Shown: positions 47,494 through 57,081, numbered from the stretch's first letter. The stretch: DNA of 64,000 nucleotides from Ralstonia soli (GCF_023955655.1 NZ_JAMXHT010000006.1:186001-250000); one strand, 5' to 3'. Translations and numbers: made by a program. The notes: generated from the sequence alone by a model not told the origin.

Positions 47494-48453
47494 ATGCACG
47501 CTTTCGACAACAACCGTCGCCGCTGGATGCGGCAGGCTGGCGCCCTGGCCGTGGGTGCTGGCGTTGCCTCCGCAGGCTGGCCGCTCGCCTCGGCCGCCGA
47601 TACGCCCAAGGGCACGCGGCTGATCCTGCTGGGCACCGCCGGCGGGCCGACGCCCAAGAAGAACCGCGCGGCACCGGCACAGGTGATTGTCATCAACGGC
47701 GTATCGTATGTGGTCGATTGCGGTAACGGCGTGGGGCGCCAGTACGTGAGCGCCGGGCTCAAGCTCAAGGACATCCGCCACGTCTTCATCACGCACCAGC
47801 ACTCCGACCACAACGCCGATTACGGCACGCTGATGCTGCTCGCCTGGGCCACCGATCTGACCGGCCCGGTGGATGCCTGGGGCCCACCCCCGCTGGCCGC
47901 GATGACGACCAAGTTTCTCGAACTCTACGACTACGACATCCGCACCCGCATCGCCGATGAAGGCCGCCCGCCGCTGGCACCGATGATCCACCCGCACGAG
48001 ATCACCGCAGGCGGGCTGGTCATGCAGGACGCCAACGTGAAGGTGACGAGCGCGCTGGTCAAGCATCCGCCGGTCGCGCCTGCGTTTGCCTTCCGCTTTG
48101 ATTCGGCGGACCGCTCCATTGTCATCTCCGGCGATACGGCACCGAGCGAGAACCTCGTGCGCCTGGCTTACGGCGCCGATGTGCTCGTGCACGAAGTGAT
48201 GCACCTGCCCTCGCTGGACAAGCTGCTGTCCACCGAGCCCAACGCCAAGACGCTGCGCGAGCATCTGCTGGCCAGCCACACCTCCACCGAAGACGTCGGC
48301 CGCATCGCCACCGAGGCGAAGGTGAAGACGCTGGTGCTGTCGCACTTCGTGCCGGGCGGCTATCCGTTCCTGGAAGATTCGGTCTGGCTGGATGCGGTAC
48401 GCCCGCACTTCAAGGGCGAGATCATCGTCGGGCGTGACCTGCTGGAAGTCTGA
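47494..48453 (+). CDS. Exported metallo-beta-lactamase-fold hydrolase
   Basis: The 319-residue protein has a twin-arginine-like signal (NNRRRWMRQAGALAVGAGVA). The MBL core follows: THQHSDHNADY (zinc ligands), VISGDTAPSENL and LSHFVPG. It resembles the RNase Z/arylsulfatase-like exported MBL proteins. Substrate is unknown; twin-arginine export implies folding with metal in the cytoplasm. GAGAGGAGA lies before the ATG at 47494, 32 bases past the DUF192 stop. Confidence 0.85.
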   Translation: MHAFDNNRRRWMRQAGALAVGAGVASAGWPLASAADTPKGTRLILLGTAGGPTPKKNRAAPAQVIVINGVSYVVDCGNGVGRQYVSAGLKLKDIRHVFITHQHSDHNADYGTLMLLAWATDLTGPVDAWGPPPLAAMTTKFLELYDYDIRTRIADEGRPPLAPMIHPHEITAGGLVMQDANVKVTSALVKHPPVAPAFAFRFDSADRSIVISGDTAPSENLVRLAYGADVLVHEVMHLPSLDKLLSTEPNAKTLREHLLASHTSTEDVGRIATEAKVKTLVLSHFVPGGYPFLEDSVWLDAVRPHFKGEIIVGRDLLEV

Positions 48454-48462
48454 CCTGGCCGG

Positions 48463-48921
48463 CTACTGCGTCGTCTCGTTGCAATTGCGGTAAAGCGGAT
48501 TGCGGTTGCCGGGCAGGGTCTCATCGGCGAGAAAGCCGGTGGGGCCCTTCGTCCACCACACGTACGGGCCCGACGCATATCGGGCACCCGAGGCAGCCAT
48601 CACATTGGCGAAGACCAGCGTCTTGCCGTTGAGCGTCATGGCGGCCAGCGGCGTTTCACCCACCGTCATGTATTTCACGGAGAGCGTCTTGCCGCTCTCG
48701 CACGTGTAACGCACGTCGCGCATGTCGCGCGGGGACAGCGCGGAATACGCGCGCGCCTGGTCGATGGCCTTGTCCAGGCCCGCCTTGGCAAAGTCGAGCG
48801 CGGTGTTCAGATCGGCGGGCGACATGCCCGGCACCGGCGATTGCTGCGCGGTGGCGATGCCACTGAACACGCCGGCGCCCAGCGCCATGCCAAACATCAC
48901 TGCGGTTGCAATGCGACGCAT
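48463..48921 (-). CDS. MliC-family lysozyme inhibitor-like exported protein
   Basis: The 152-residue protein has a signal peptide (MRRIATAVMFGMALGAGVFS, ending near TAQQ). A helical segment follows, then the MliC-like beta domain with YTCESGKTLSVKYM, ARYASGPYVWWTKG and a late cysteine (LYRNC) that would pair with the first. Members bind c-type lysozyme in the periplasm. The activity is inferred from the domain. AAGGAGA supports ATG at 48921. Confidence 0.78.
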   Translation of the reverse strand: MRRIATAVMFGMALGAGVFSGIATAQQSPVPGMSPADLNTALDFAKAGLDKAIDQARAYSALSPRDMRDVRYTCESGKTLSVKYMTVGETPLAAMTLNGKTLVFANVMAASGARYASGPYVWWTKGPTGFLADETLPGNRNPLYRNCNETTQ

Positions 48922-48980
48922 CAATCGGTCTCCTTGGCTTCGTCATCGGAAGCCGGTTAGACGCACGGGCGGCGGAAAAG

Positions 48981-49949
48981 TTAGTCCGCGGTGTCGTCCG
49001 TTTCTGCGGCGGCGGGGCTGAGCACGAATGGCGTGGGTTCCACGCGCCGCGGCAACTCATCGGACAGCGCACGCGCGGCTTCGGCAAAGCACTGCACGAG
49101 ACTGTCAGCCAGCGACGACGGCGCGTGATGCTCGGCACGCATGGCGCGCACGTCGAACGTCTGCGCGGGCTCCAGCGCGAACAGCGCGATGCGGTCCATG
49201 CTGCCGGTGGCCGCCGTGAACTGATCGAGCATCGTCACGCCAAGCGACTCCTCCACCAATGAGCGCGCCAGCGAATACGTCTGCACCTCCAGTGTCGACT
49301 GCGGCGCCAGCCCACCGCGCGCCAGCGTCTGCCCGACGAGCGAGCCCAGCGAGATCTGATCTTCCAGCCCGATGAACGGCTTTTCGGCAATGAGCTTGTG
49401 CAGCGCGCGCCCATCCGTCTTGCCACCAACCCACGCGCGCGGCGCCGCCAGCAGGATGCGGCCCTGCGCCACCGGCGTGGTGCTGATGGCCGGGTGCACC
49501 GGCGGCGCAAACGCAAAGCCGACGTCGATGTCCTGCGAGAGCAGGCCCTGCACGATCTCGGCGGTGTGGTGCGTGAACACGCGCACCAGCGTATCGGGAT
49601 GGCGTTGCGAGAAGCGCCGCACGGCGGGCGCGAGAATGCTCGGCGCCAGGCTGGGCGTGGCCGCCACGCGCAATCGCCCCGCCCCCTTGTGACGCAGATT
49701 GGCCGACACGCGCCGCACGCGCTCGACCTCCTGGTACAGGCGCTCGACCTCGCTGAACAGCTCGAACGCTTCGGCGGTGGGCTGCAGGCGGCCCTTGGTG
49801 CGATCGAACAGGCGGAAGCCGAGCTGCAGCTCGGTATGCTGCAGCACACGCGTCACCACGGGCTGCGACACGTTCAGCATGCGCGCCGCCTCGCTGACGG
49901 TCCCGACCAGCATCACAGCGCGGAAGACTTCGATCTGGCGCAGACGCAT
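48981..49949 (-). CDS. LysR-family transcriptional regulator
   Basis: The 322-residue protein has an N-terminal winged helix-turn-helix (LRQIEVFRAVMLVGTVSEAARM, NVSQPVVTRVLQH) and a periplasmic-binding-like effector domain. It resembles the regulators of amino-acid catabolism that sense opines or lysine, but the ligand is unknown. It is followed by the MliC-like gene 60 bases on and preceded by a second LysR gene on the same strand. The C-terminal 25 residues are polar and Asp-rich. Confidence 0.85.
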   Translation of the reverse strand: MRLRQIEVFRAVMLVGTVSEAARMLNVSQPVVTRVLQHTELQLGFRLFDRTKGRLQPTAEAFELFSEVERLYQEVERVRRVSANLRHKGAGRLRVAATPSLAPSILAPAVRRFSQRHPDTLVRVFTHHTAEIVQGLLSQDIDVGFAFAPPVHPAISTTPVAQGRILLAAPRAWVGGKTDGRALHKLIAEKPFIGLEDQISLGSLVGQTLARGGLAPQSTLEVQTYSLARSLVEESLGVTMLDQFTAATGSMDRIALFALEPAQTFDVRAMRAEHHAPSSLADSLVQCFAEAARALSDELPRRVEPTPFVLSPAAAETDDTAD

Positions 49950-50012
49950 CGTCGCCCGTCCTCACATCCGAATGGGAAAGCGCCGATTGTGACATCCGGC
50001 GCCGTTCTTCGG

Positions 50013-50939
50013 CTAGGCCGGGTTTGCAGACGCCGGTGTGGCGGAAGCGCCCTCCGCTTCCAGCGCATCCAGAAACACGCGCACCTTACGCGGCACCAGC
50101 TTGCGCGCAGGCATCAGTGCGTACACGCGCAACGCCGTCAGTTCGAAATCGGGCAGCACGCGCACGAGCCGGCCGGTGGCGACTTCGGCATCGCCCACGG
50201 CGCGGGCCATGCGCGCCACGCCCAGGCCGCGCACGGCAGCGCGCGCGCGCATCTCGGCATTCAACGTCTGCAGACGCGGCTGGATGGGGACTTCGATCGG
50301 CTCGGCCGTGGGGTCGCCGACAGGGCGGAAGGCCCAGCTCGCATCATCGGGGCCGGACAAACACGGCCAGCCTGCCAGATCGGCGGGCGTCTTGAGCGGC
50401 GGGCGTTCCGCCAACAATGTCGGCGACGCGTACAAACCACGCGGGATCAGCACCACGCGGCGCGCCACCAATGAGGAATCCGGCAGCACCTGGTCGACCA
50501 TCACGAAGACGATGTCGTAGCCGCTGGCCAGCAGGTCGGGCTGCTCCCATGAGATGTGCACCTGGATCTGCAGGTGCGGATATTTCTCCAGCGTGCGGCA
50601 CACGGGCTCGGTCAGGTGCTGCGCACCCACCTCGTACGGCGCGGCGATGCGCAGCGTGCCAGCCACGGTTTCACTGGCGGCGGTGGTGTCGGCGTGCACT
50701 TCACGCAGACGCTCGAACAGTGGGGCGATGTCGTCGTAGAAGTGCGAACCCGCTTCGGTCAGCCGCAACTGACGCGTGGTGCGGGTCATGAGCCGCACGC
50801 CCAGGGCGGCTTCCAGCCGTGATACGGCGGCGCTGGCGGTCGATTTGGGGATGCCCAGGGCCTCGGCGGCTGCGGTGAAGCTGCCGGCTTCCACCACGCG
50901 GCAGAAGGTTTCCCAGTCGTTCCACTCCATTGTTCGCAT
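50013..50939 (-). CDS. LysR-family transcriptional regulator (divergent to an MFS pump)
   Basis: The 308-residue protein has the winged HTH (WETFCRVVEAGSFTAAAEAL, IPKSTASAAVSRLE) and an effector domain of the CrgA/DsdC-like group that often controls a divergent gene. The only divergent gene is the MFS transporter at 50992, which begins 52 bases away; that gene is its probable target. The shared gap holds a TTGGCCG/CGGCCAA dyad. Confidence 0.85.
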   Translation of the reverse strand: MRTMEWNDWETFCRVVEAGSFTAAAEALGIPKSTASAAVSRLEAALGVRLMTRTTRQLRLTEAGSHFYDDIAPLFERLREVHADTTAASETVAGTLRIAAPYEVGAQHLTEPVCRTLEKYPHLQIQVHISWEQPDLLASGYDIVFVMVDQVLPDSSLVARRVVLIPRGLYASPTLLAERPPLKTPADLAGWPCLSGPDDASWAFRPVGDPTAEPIEVPIQPRLQTLNAEMRARAAVRGLGVARMARAVGDAEVATGRLVRVLPDFELTALRVYALMPARKLVPRKVRVFLDALEAEGASATPASANPA

Positions 50940-50960
50940 GACTGGACAGTGTTCCTAAAG

Positions 50961-50987
50961 TTGGCCGTTTATCCGGCTGGCGGCCAA
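50961..50987. promoter_or_regulatory. Dyad between the LysR gene and the MFS gene
   Basis: TTGGCCG (50961-50967) and CGGCCAA (50981-50987) form an inverted repeat with 13 bases between the arms, in a 52-base divergent gap. It is a candidate operator for the LysR regulator at 50939. Confidence 0.35.
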
Positions 50988-50991
50988 GTTT

Positions 50992-52560
50992 ATGCTCGGG
51001 CACATGTCGCTGCAAATCCTCCGGCCTGCTTCTCTGCGGGCGTTTCCGCATTTCTCTTCGGCGCGCGTCCATGCATTCGGATTGGCGCTGGGCCTGTCTA
51101 CGGGCCTCGATTTCGTCTCTTCGCAGATGTTCGCCGTGGCGGGCCAGCACATCCAGGGCGGCGTGCATGCGAGCCCCGAGGCGTATCTGTACGCTGTCAC
51201 CGCCTATGCCGTGGCGGCAGTGGTGGCCAACCTGGCCATCGGCCGCATTGCCGCGCACGTGGGCTACCGGATGTACTCCCTGGTGGGGATCGTGCTGTTT
51301 GCCATCGGCTGCGTGGTTTGCGCGCAGTCCAACAACATCGGCGAGCTTGTCATCGGGCGGACGATCCAGGGGCTCGGTGCGGGCGGCCTTTTCTCAGCGT
51401 CGCGCATTCTGGTGCAGCTCACGGCCGAGCCCGATGAGCGCATCCCGCCGATGATGATGTTCAGCGTCGGCCTGTTCGGCCTGACCACCATTGCGCCGTG
51501 GATCTGCGCCGAGGTGCTCGAATACAGCGAGTGGCGCGTGATCTTCTGGATCGAACTGGCGCTGGCCGGATTCGCGTGGATGGCGATGTTCTTCCTGCCG
51601 CCCGAGCACCATCAGCCGCGCACGCGCGCCGCCCGCCGTCCTGACGAATCGCCGCCGGAAGACAGCCAGTGGGATTGGGTTGGCGTGGGCGCCATGGCCA
51701 TCGGCGCGCTGTCGTTTCTGATGGGCCTGTCGGAGCTGCGCTACAGCCGGCTGACGGCTTCGCCTCTCATTCCGCTGCTGCTGCTCGGCGGTACGGCTTC
51801 GCTGCTGTTGGCCATTCACCGCCTGCGCACGCACCCCGATCCGTGGCTCGACCTCTCGCGCCTGAACGGCCGCCGCTACCTGTGGGGCATCGGCTTCTAC
51901 GGCGTGTATTACCTGATGAGCGGGTATTGGTCGTACCTGTTTCCGGCGGTGTCGCAAGGCGGCCTGGGCTTCACGTTCCGCACCACCACGCTGTTCCTGA
52001 TGATCAGCGGTGCCGTGTCGACGGTGGTTGCCGTGGTCATGACGATCTGGCTGCCGTTCTTCTTCCGCAAGCGCCGCTTCATCGCCATCGGCTTTGCCGT
52101 GTATGCGGCGGCGGCGCTGCTGCTGGGCACGAGCCTGATGCCGGGCGCGCCGGACTACGCGTTCTTCCCCGTGTCGATGCTCGAGGGCATCACGCCGGGC
52201 GCGGTGATGATCCAGGTGGCGATGATGACCTACCTCGATCTGGACCGCGAAGACTTCGCGCACGGCTACCAGATGAAGAACATCGCACGCCAGTTCGCCA
52301 CGGCGGTGGGCACGGGGCTCGCAGCGGTGTCGCTGCAGACACAGCAGGCAGAGTCACGCTCGCTGATCGTCGCGCACGTCACGCGCTTCACGTCCGATCT
52401 GCAGGCCGCCGGCCCGCTCACGCCGCAACGGCTGGCCAGCCTGTCGGCCGAGATCGACCGGCAGGCCACGCTGCTGGCCGGCACGCAGCTCTTCAGCTGG
52501 TTTGCGGTGGTGTGTGGCGTGCTGGCCGTGGTAGTGCTGGTGCAGCGCTCGCTGCGTTAA
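50992..52560 (+). CDS. MFS transporter, DHA2-like drug/solute exporter
   Basis: The protein has about 522 residues and 14 hydrophobic helices. The DHA2-type motif C and loop 2-3 features are present (GRTIQGLGAGGLFSASRILV). A Pro/Arg-rich cytoplasmic loop (PRTRAARRPDESPPEDSQ) splits the halves. It is probably an efflux pump, with unknown substrate. No ribosome site is strong before ATG 50992 or ATG 51004; both are possible. Confidence 0.82.
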   Translation: MLGHMSLQILRPASLRAFPHFSSARVHAFGLALGLSTGLDFVSSQMFAVAGQHIQGGVHASPEAYLYAVTAYAVAAVVANLAIGRIAAHVGYRMYSLVGIVLFAIGCVVCAQSNNIGELVIGRTIQGLGAGGLFSASRILVQLTAEPDERIPPMMMFSVGLFGLTTIAPWICAEVLEYSEWRVIFWIELALAGFAWMAMFFLPPEHHQPRTRAARRPDESPPEDSQWDWVGVGAMAIGALSFLMGLSELRYSRLTASPLIPLLLLGGTASLLLAIHRLRTHPDPWLDLSRLNGRRYLWGIGFYGVYYLMSGYWSYLFPAVSQGGLGFTFRTTTLFLMISGAVSTVVAVVMTIWLPFFFRKRRFIAIGFAVYAAAALLLGTSLMPGAPDYAFFPVSMLEGITPGAVMIQVAMMTYLDLDREDFAHGYQMKNIARQFATAVGTGLAAVSLQTQQAESRSLIVAHVTRFTSDLQAAGPLTPQRLASLSAEIDRQATLLAGTQLFSWFAVVCGVLAVVVLVQRSLR

Positions 52561-52569
52561 GCGCACCCA

Positions 52570-52980
52570 CTACGACTTCTGCACCGCGTATTTCCCCGGC
52601 CCCACGGCAGCGAGCAGGAACAGCCCGCCCATGATGCTGAGGTTCTTGTAGAACTGGATCTTGTTGGCGGCTTCCATGGCGCCTTCCATATCCCAGTAGC
52701 TGTGGGCAATGAACGACGTGCCGAGCACGAAAAACGCCATCAGAATGGCCAGCGGCCGGGTCCAGAAGCCGATCAGCAAGGCGATGCCCACGCCAAACTC
52801 CATCACGACGGCAACCGCGGCGGCTACGGTCGGCAGAGGCGCCCCGGTGCTGGCCATGTAGCCCACGGTGCCCTGGAAATGCATGAGCTTGCCCCAGCCG
52901 GACATCACGAACAGCACCATCATCAGGATGCGGGCGAGCAGAATCAGCTCGTTGCGCCAACGTTCGATGCTTGCGTTCAT
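52570..52980 (-). CDS. DoxX-family membrane protein
   Basis: The 136-residue protein has four membrane segments and the DoxX pattern ARILMMVLFVMSGWGKLMHF, then EFGVGIALLIGFWTRPLA. Members are linked to redox or thiosulfate metabolism, but many are uncharacterised. It follows the LysR gene at 53014 by 33 bases on the same strand, so it is probably cotranscribed. It converges on the MFS gene. Confidence 0.85.
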   Translation of the reverse strand: MNASIERWRNELILLARILMMVLFVMSGWGKLMHFQGTVGYMASTGAPLPTVAAAVAVVMEFGVGIALLIGFWTRPLAILMAFFVLGTSFIAHSYWDMEGAMEAANKIQFYKNLSIMGGLFLLAAVGPGKYAVQKS

Positions 52981-53013
52981 TGCGTCCTCCGGACAGGGTT
53001 GAGTGTCTGCAGT

Positions 53014-53898
53014 CTAGCCGCTGGAACTGCTAAGTGTAGTTTCGAGCGCATCGAGTACCGCCTGAATCACACCGTGCCGCACGTGCTCGCGGCGCTCGAT
53101 CATGCCGACCGTGCGCACGGGCGTCTGCGGCGGCATGGGGAGCACGCGTAGGGCGGGATCGCTCTCCCAGCTGGCACGGCGCAGGCGCGGCACCAGCGTC
53201 ACGCCCACCTGCTGGCGCACCAGCTCGACAATCGCCTCGATCGAATTGACCTCGATGAACTCGTTGACCGCCATGTGCGTCTTGCGCAGGGCGCGGTCGA
53301 TCAGCGCGCCGGTGCGCACGGTGCGGTCGAAGCGCAAGAACGGATGCGTGCGCAGGACTTCCTCGGCGCGCCCGCGCGTGTGACGCCCCGCCACGACCAC
53401 CAGCGGCTCGGTGTAGAGCGGATGCCACGCCAAGTTGGCCGGCAGCCGCTCCAGGTGCTCAACCACCAGCGCGCCGTCCAGGTCGCCCGCCTCCACCTGC
53501 TCGGCCAGTTCACCGGACTTGCCGGTGATGAGCTTGACGTCGAGCCCCTTGTGCACCTGCTTGAGCCCCGCCACCGCATGCGCAAGCGACCCCATGACCG
53601 ACACCACCGCCCCGATCGCCACCGCGCCGGATAGCGCCGTCTGGGGCTCGTCGCCGATGCGCATGGCGTCGTACAGGCCCAGCAGGTGCTCGGCCTGCGG
53701 CAGCAGCGCGCGGCCGTGCGCATTGAGCGTGACGGTGCGCCCCGACCGGTCGAACAGGTCCCGGCGCAGTTCGGCCTCCAGCGCGCGCATCTGCAGGCTG
53801 ACGGCAGCCTGCGTGAGCGCCACACGCTCGGCGGCGGCGGCAAACGAGCCATGGCGCGCCACGGCAACAAAGGTGCGAAGAAAGCGAACGGTGCTCAC
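53014..53898 (-). CDS. LysR-family transcriptional regulator (divergent to GGT-MFS)
   Basis: The 294-residue protein has the HTH (RFLRTFVAVARHGSFAAAAE, LTQAAVSLQMRALE) and a CysB/CbbR-type effector domain. It starts with GTG at 53898 and lies 106 bases from the divergent gamma-glutamyltransferase gene, its likely target. DoxX follows it. Confidence 0.85.
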   Translation of the reverse strand: MSTVRFLRTFVAVARHGSFAAAAERVALTQAAVSLQMRALEAELRRDLFDRSGRTVTLNAHGRALLPQAEHLLGLYDAMRIGDEPQTALSGAVAIGAVVSVMGSLAHAVAGLKQVHKGLDVKLITGKSGELAEQVEAGDLDGALVVEHLERLPANLAWHPLYTEPLVVVAGRHTRGRAEEVLRTHPFLRFDRTVRTGALIDRALRKTHMAVNEFIEVNSIEAIVELVRQQVGVTLVPRLRRASWESDPALRVLPMPPQTPVRTVGMIERREHVRHGVIQAVLDALETTLSSSSG

Positions 53899-53939
53899 AT
53901 GCGAACCAACAAGATTTTCTTAAGCAAGATCAAATGAAT

Positions 53940-53954
53940 TTTAACTTTATTAAA
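53940..53954. promoter_or_regulatory. Candidate LysR-box in the LysR/GGT divergent gap
   Basis: TTTAA-CTTTA-TTAAA is a dyad that fits the LysR T-N11-A rule (T 53940, A 53952). It sits in an AT-rich stretch, unlike the flanking genes, 50 bases before the GGT start. Confidence 0.4.
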
Positions 53955-54004
53955 TCCTGTGCGAGGCAAATAATCGACGCTCAAATCCATCCCGCTTGAG
54001 CACC

Positions 54005-55633
54005 ATGTCCCACCGCTTCGATTGGCAGAACCCCTATCCCACCGTGCGCATTCCGCTGTTTGCGCGCAACGTGGTGTCCACCTCGCACCCGCTGGCCGCG
54101 CAGGCCGGGCTGCGCATGCTGCTCGCTGGCGGCAGCGCCGTGGATGCGGCCATCGCCGCGGCGGCCATGCTGACTGTGGTCGAGCCCGTCTCGTGCGGCC
54201 TCGGCAGCGATGCGTTCGCCATCCTGTGGGACGGCCAGCAACTGCATGGTCTGAACGCCTCCGGCACCGCGCCACAGGCGTGGAACCTCGACTACTTCCG
54301 CAAGAAGTACGGCGAAGACGCCAACGGCGCCCCGAAGCGTCCGATGCGCGGCTGGGACACGGTGACGGTGCCCGGCGCAGTGTCTGCCTGGGCCGCACTG
54401 CACGAGCGCTTCGGCAAGCTGCCGTTTGCCGACGTGCTGGAACCCGCCGCCGAGATTGCCGAACGCGGCTACACCGTCTCGCCCATCGTGGCGCACAAGT
54501 GGGCCGCGGCAATCCCCGCGCTGCACGACCAGCCCGGCTACGCACAGGCCTTCATGCCGCACGGCCGCGCGCCGGAAGTGGGCGAGAAATTCCAGTTGAC
54601 CGATGCCGCTGCCACGCTGCGCCGCCTCGGCCAGACCCACGGCCGCGACTTCTACGAAGGCGAACTCGCCGAGCGCATCGCCGCCTACTCGCGCGAATGC
54701 GGCGGCGGCATGACGGCGCAAGACCTGCGTGACTATCGCCCGGAGTGGGTCAAGCCCATTACCAAGGGCTACCGCGGCTACGACCTGCACGAGATCCCGC
54801 CGAATGGCCAGGGCATCGCCGCGCTCATTGCGCTGGGCATTCTCGACCGCTTCGACGTGGCGTCCATGCCCGTCGACTCTGCCGATTCGCAGCACCTGCA
54901 GATCGAGGCGATGAAGCTGGCGTTTGCCGATCTCTACAAGTACGTGGCCGATCCGCGCAGCATGGAAGTCACGCCGGAGCAGATGCTCGACGATGCGTAC
55001 CTCGATGCGCGCGCCAGGCTGATCGACATGGGCCGCGCACAGGTGCCCACCTTCGGCATGCCGCGCGCCGGCGGCACGGTGTACCTGACGGCCGCCGACG
55101 AGAACGGCATGATGGTCTCGTTCATCCAGTCCAACTACATGGGCTTCGGTTCGGGCGTGGTGGTGCCGGGCACGGGCATCAGCCTGCAGAACCGCGGGTT
55201 CGGCTTCTCGATGGGTGCACGCTCGGCCAACGTGGTGGAAGGCGGCAAGCGGCCGTTCCACACCATCATTCCGGGGTTCCTCACCAAGGATGGCCAGCCG
55301 CAGATGAGCTTCGGCGTGATGGGCGGCGACATGCAGCCGCAAGGCCATCTGCAGACGCTCGTGCGCATGCTGGACTACAAGCAGCAGCCGCAGGCCGCGT
55401 GCGACGCACCGCGCTGGAAGGTCAACCGCGACTTCACACTCGACGTGGAAGCGACCATGAACGCCGACACGGTAGCGGCGCTGGAAGCGCGTGGGCACAA
55501 ACTTGAATCAATCGCCGATCCGTACATGGACTTCGGCTCCGGCCAGTTCATCTGGCGCCTGTCGGACGACGCTGACCACGGCTACGTGGCCGCCAGCGAC
55601 AGCCGCCGCGACGGCCACGCGGTGGGCTTCTGA
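54005..55633 (+). CDS. Gamma-glutamyltransferase family protein
   Basis: The 542-residue protein is an Ntn-hydrolase of the GGT family, YwrD-like. The precursor should cleave before the nucleophile threonine, probably T358 in AGGTVYLTAADENG. The small subunit then carries GFGSGVVVPGTGISLQNRG and the YwrD-type end. No export signal is seen, so it should act in the cytoplasm. It opens with HPLAAQAGLRMLLAGGSAVD, the conserved N-terminal motif. ATG at 54005 is chosen over TTG at 53996. An MHS-type transporter follows, suggesting uptake and hydrolysis of a gamma-glutamyl or related compound. Confidence 0.85.
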   Translation: MSHRFDWQNPYPTVRIPLFARNVVSTSHPLAAQAGLRMLLAGGSAVDAAIAAAAMLTVVEPVSCGLGSDAFAILWDGQQLHGLNASGTAPQAWNLDYFRKKYGEDANGAPKRPMRGWDTVTVPGAVSAWAALHERFGKLPFADVLEPAAEIAERGYTVSPIVAHKWAAAIPALHDQPGYAQAFMPHGRAPEVGEKFQLTDAAATLRRLGQTHGRDFYEGELAERIAAYSRECGGGMTAQDLRDYRPEWVKPITKGYRGYDLHEIPPNGQGIAALIALGILDRFDVASMPVDSADSQHLQIEAMKLAFADLYKYVADPRSMEVTPEQMLDDAYLDARARLIDMGRAQVPTFGMPRAGGTVYLTAADENGMMVSFIQSNYMGFGSGVVVPGTGISLQNRGFGFSMGARSANVVEGGKRPFHTIIPGFLTKDGQPQMSFGVMGGDMQPQGHLQTLVRMLDYKQQPQAACDAPRWKVNRDFTLDVEATMNADTVAALEARGHKLESIADPYMDFGSGQFIWRLSDDADHGYVAASDSRRDGHAVGF

Positions 55634-55736
55634 CGAAGCTCCCGCCGCACCAGCGCGTTGACCCGTGGGACCGGGCGGGCAACGCACTGCAGCTTCCATA
55701 AAAACGATCCCGGCCGGCACCAAAGGAACCCCCACC

Positions 55737-57050
55737 ATGACCGCCCCGATCGCGGCGAGTGCTGCCGCGCCCTCGCATCCTCCACTCACGTCTGCACACG
55801 CGCGCCGCATCGTCATTTCGTCGTCGATCGGCAATGCGCTGGAGTGGTACGACTTTCTCGTCTACGGCTTCTTTGCATCCGTCATCGGCAAGCTGTTCTT
55901 TCCGGCGGATGACGAGTGGGTGTCGCTGCTGTTTGCGGTGGGCAGCTTTGGCGTGTCGTTCATCACGCGGCCGGTGGGCGCGATCGTGCTCGGCATGTAT
56001 GCCGACCGGAAGGGGCGCAAGGCGGCGCTCACGCTGTCGATCCTGTTGATGATCGTCGGCACGCTGGCGATTGCCGTGATGCCGAGCTACCAGCAGATCG
56101 GTATCGTCGCGCCGGTCACCATCCTGCTCGCGCGGCTCGTGCAGGGCTTTGCGGTGGGTGGCGAGTTCGGCAGCGCGACGGCCTTCATGGTCGAGCACAG
56201 CAAGCGCGGGCGCGGCTACTACGCGAGTTGGCAGTTTGCGAGCCAGGGCATTGCGACCATCCTTGCCGCGGGGCTCGGTGCGCTGCTGACAGCATCGCTC
56301 ACCCCGGCAGACCTGGAGGGTTGGGGCTGGCGGCTGCCGTTCATCTTCGGCCTGCTGGTCGGCCCGGTCGGCTTCTACATCCGCCGGCACCTGGACGAGA
56401 CGCCCGAGTTCGTCGCCGAACAGAAGAAGACGACGGTCGACCCGCAAGCGTCGTTCAAGGCGCAGTGGGGCAACCTGCTGCTGGCGGTGGGCGTGGTGGC
56501 GCAGTCGACCGTGTCGGTGTACGTGCTGCAGCTCTACATGCCGACGTATGCCGTCAAGCAGCTGCATCTGCCCGCCGCGCAGTCATTCGGGGTGGTGGTC
56601 CTCAATGGCGGGCTGCAGTTTCTGCTCTCGCCGGTGATGGGCGCGCTGTCGGATCGCATCGGCCGCATCCGCATCATGCTCACCACGTCGGTGCTGATGA
56701 TCCTGCTGATCTATCCGATGTTTGCGCTGCTGCGCGCGCATCCGACCATCGGCGCGCTGCTGGCGCTGCAAGCCGTGTCGGGCATCTTCAAAGCCGCCTA
56801 TTCGGGCCCGATGCCGGCGCTGATGTCGGAGATCTTCCCCACGCGCGTGCGCTCGACGGGGCTGTCGCTCGGCTACAGCCTGGGCGTGACACTGTTCGGC
56901 GGGTTCGCGCCATTCATCGTCACGTGGCTGATCCACACGACCGGCGACACGCTGGCGCCCAGTTATTACGTGCTGACCGCAGCCGTGGTGAGCGGCATTT
57001 CACTGACGGTGATCGCGCTGCGCCAGCGGCGCATGGCACGCATGGCCTGA
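55737..57050 (+). CDS. MFS transporter of the metabolite:H+ symporter (MHS) group
   Basis: The 437-residue protein has 12 membrane segments. MHS signatures are SSSIGNALEWYDFLVYGFFA at the start, the loop 2-3 motif YADRKGRKAAL, and LARLVQGFAVGGEFGSATAFM. Members import organic acids, betaine or proline. AAAGGAA supports ATG 55737. The gap of about 100 bases after the GGT gene lacks a terminator, so they are probably one operon. Confidence 0.9.
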   Translation: MTAPIAASAAAPSHPPLTSAHARRIVISSSIGNALEWYDFLVYGFFASVIGKLFFPADDEWVSLLFAVGSFGVSFITRPVGAIVLGMYADRKGRKAALTLSILLMIVGTLAIAVMPSYQQIGIVAPVTILLARLVQGFAVGGEFGSATAFMVEHSKRGRGYYASWQFASQGIATILAAGLGALLTASLTPADLEGWGWRLPFIFGLLVGPVGFYIRRHLDETPEFVAEQKKTTVDPQASFKAQWGNLLLAVGVVAQSTVSVYVLQLYMPTYAVKQLHLPAAQSFGVVVLNGGLQFLLSPVMGALSDRIGRIRIMLTTSVLMILLIYPMFALLRAHPTIGALLALQAVSGIFKAAYSGPMPALMSEIFPTRVRSTGLSLGYSLGVTLFGGFAPFIVTWLIHTTGDTLAPSYYVLTAAVVSGISLTVIALRQRRMARMA

Positions 57051-57081
57051 GCCGGAGTGTGATGGCGCCCAGTGATGGCAC

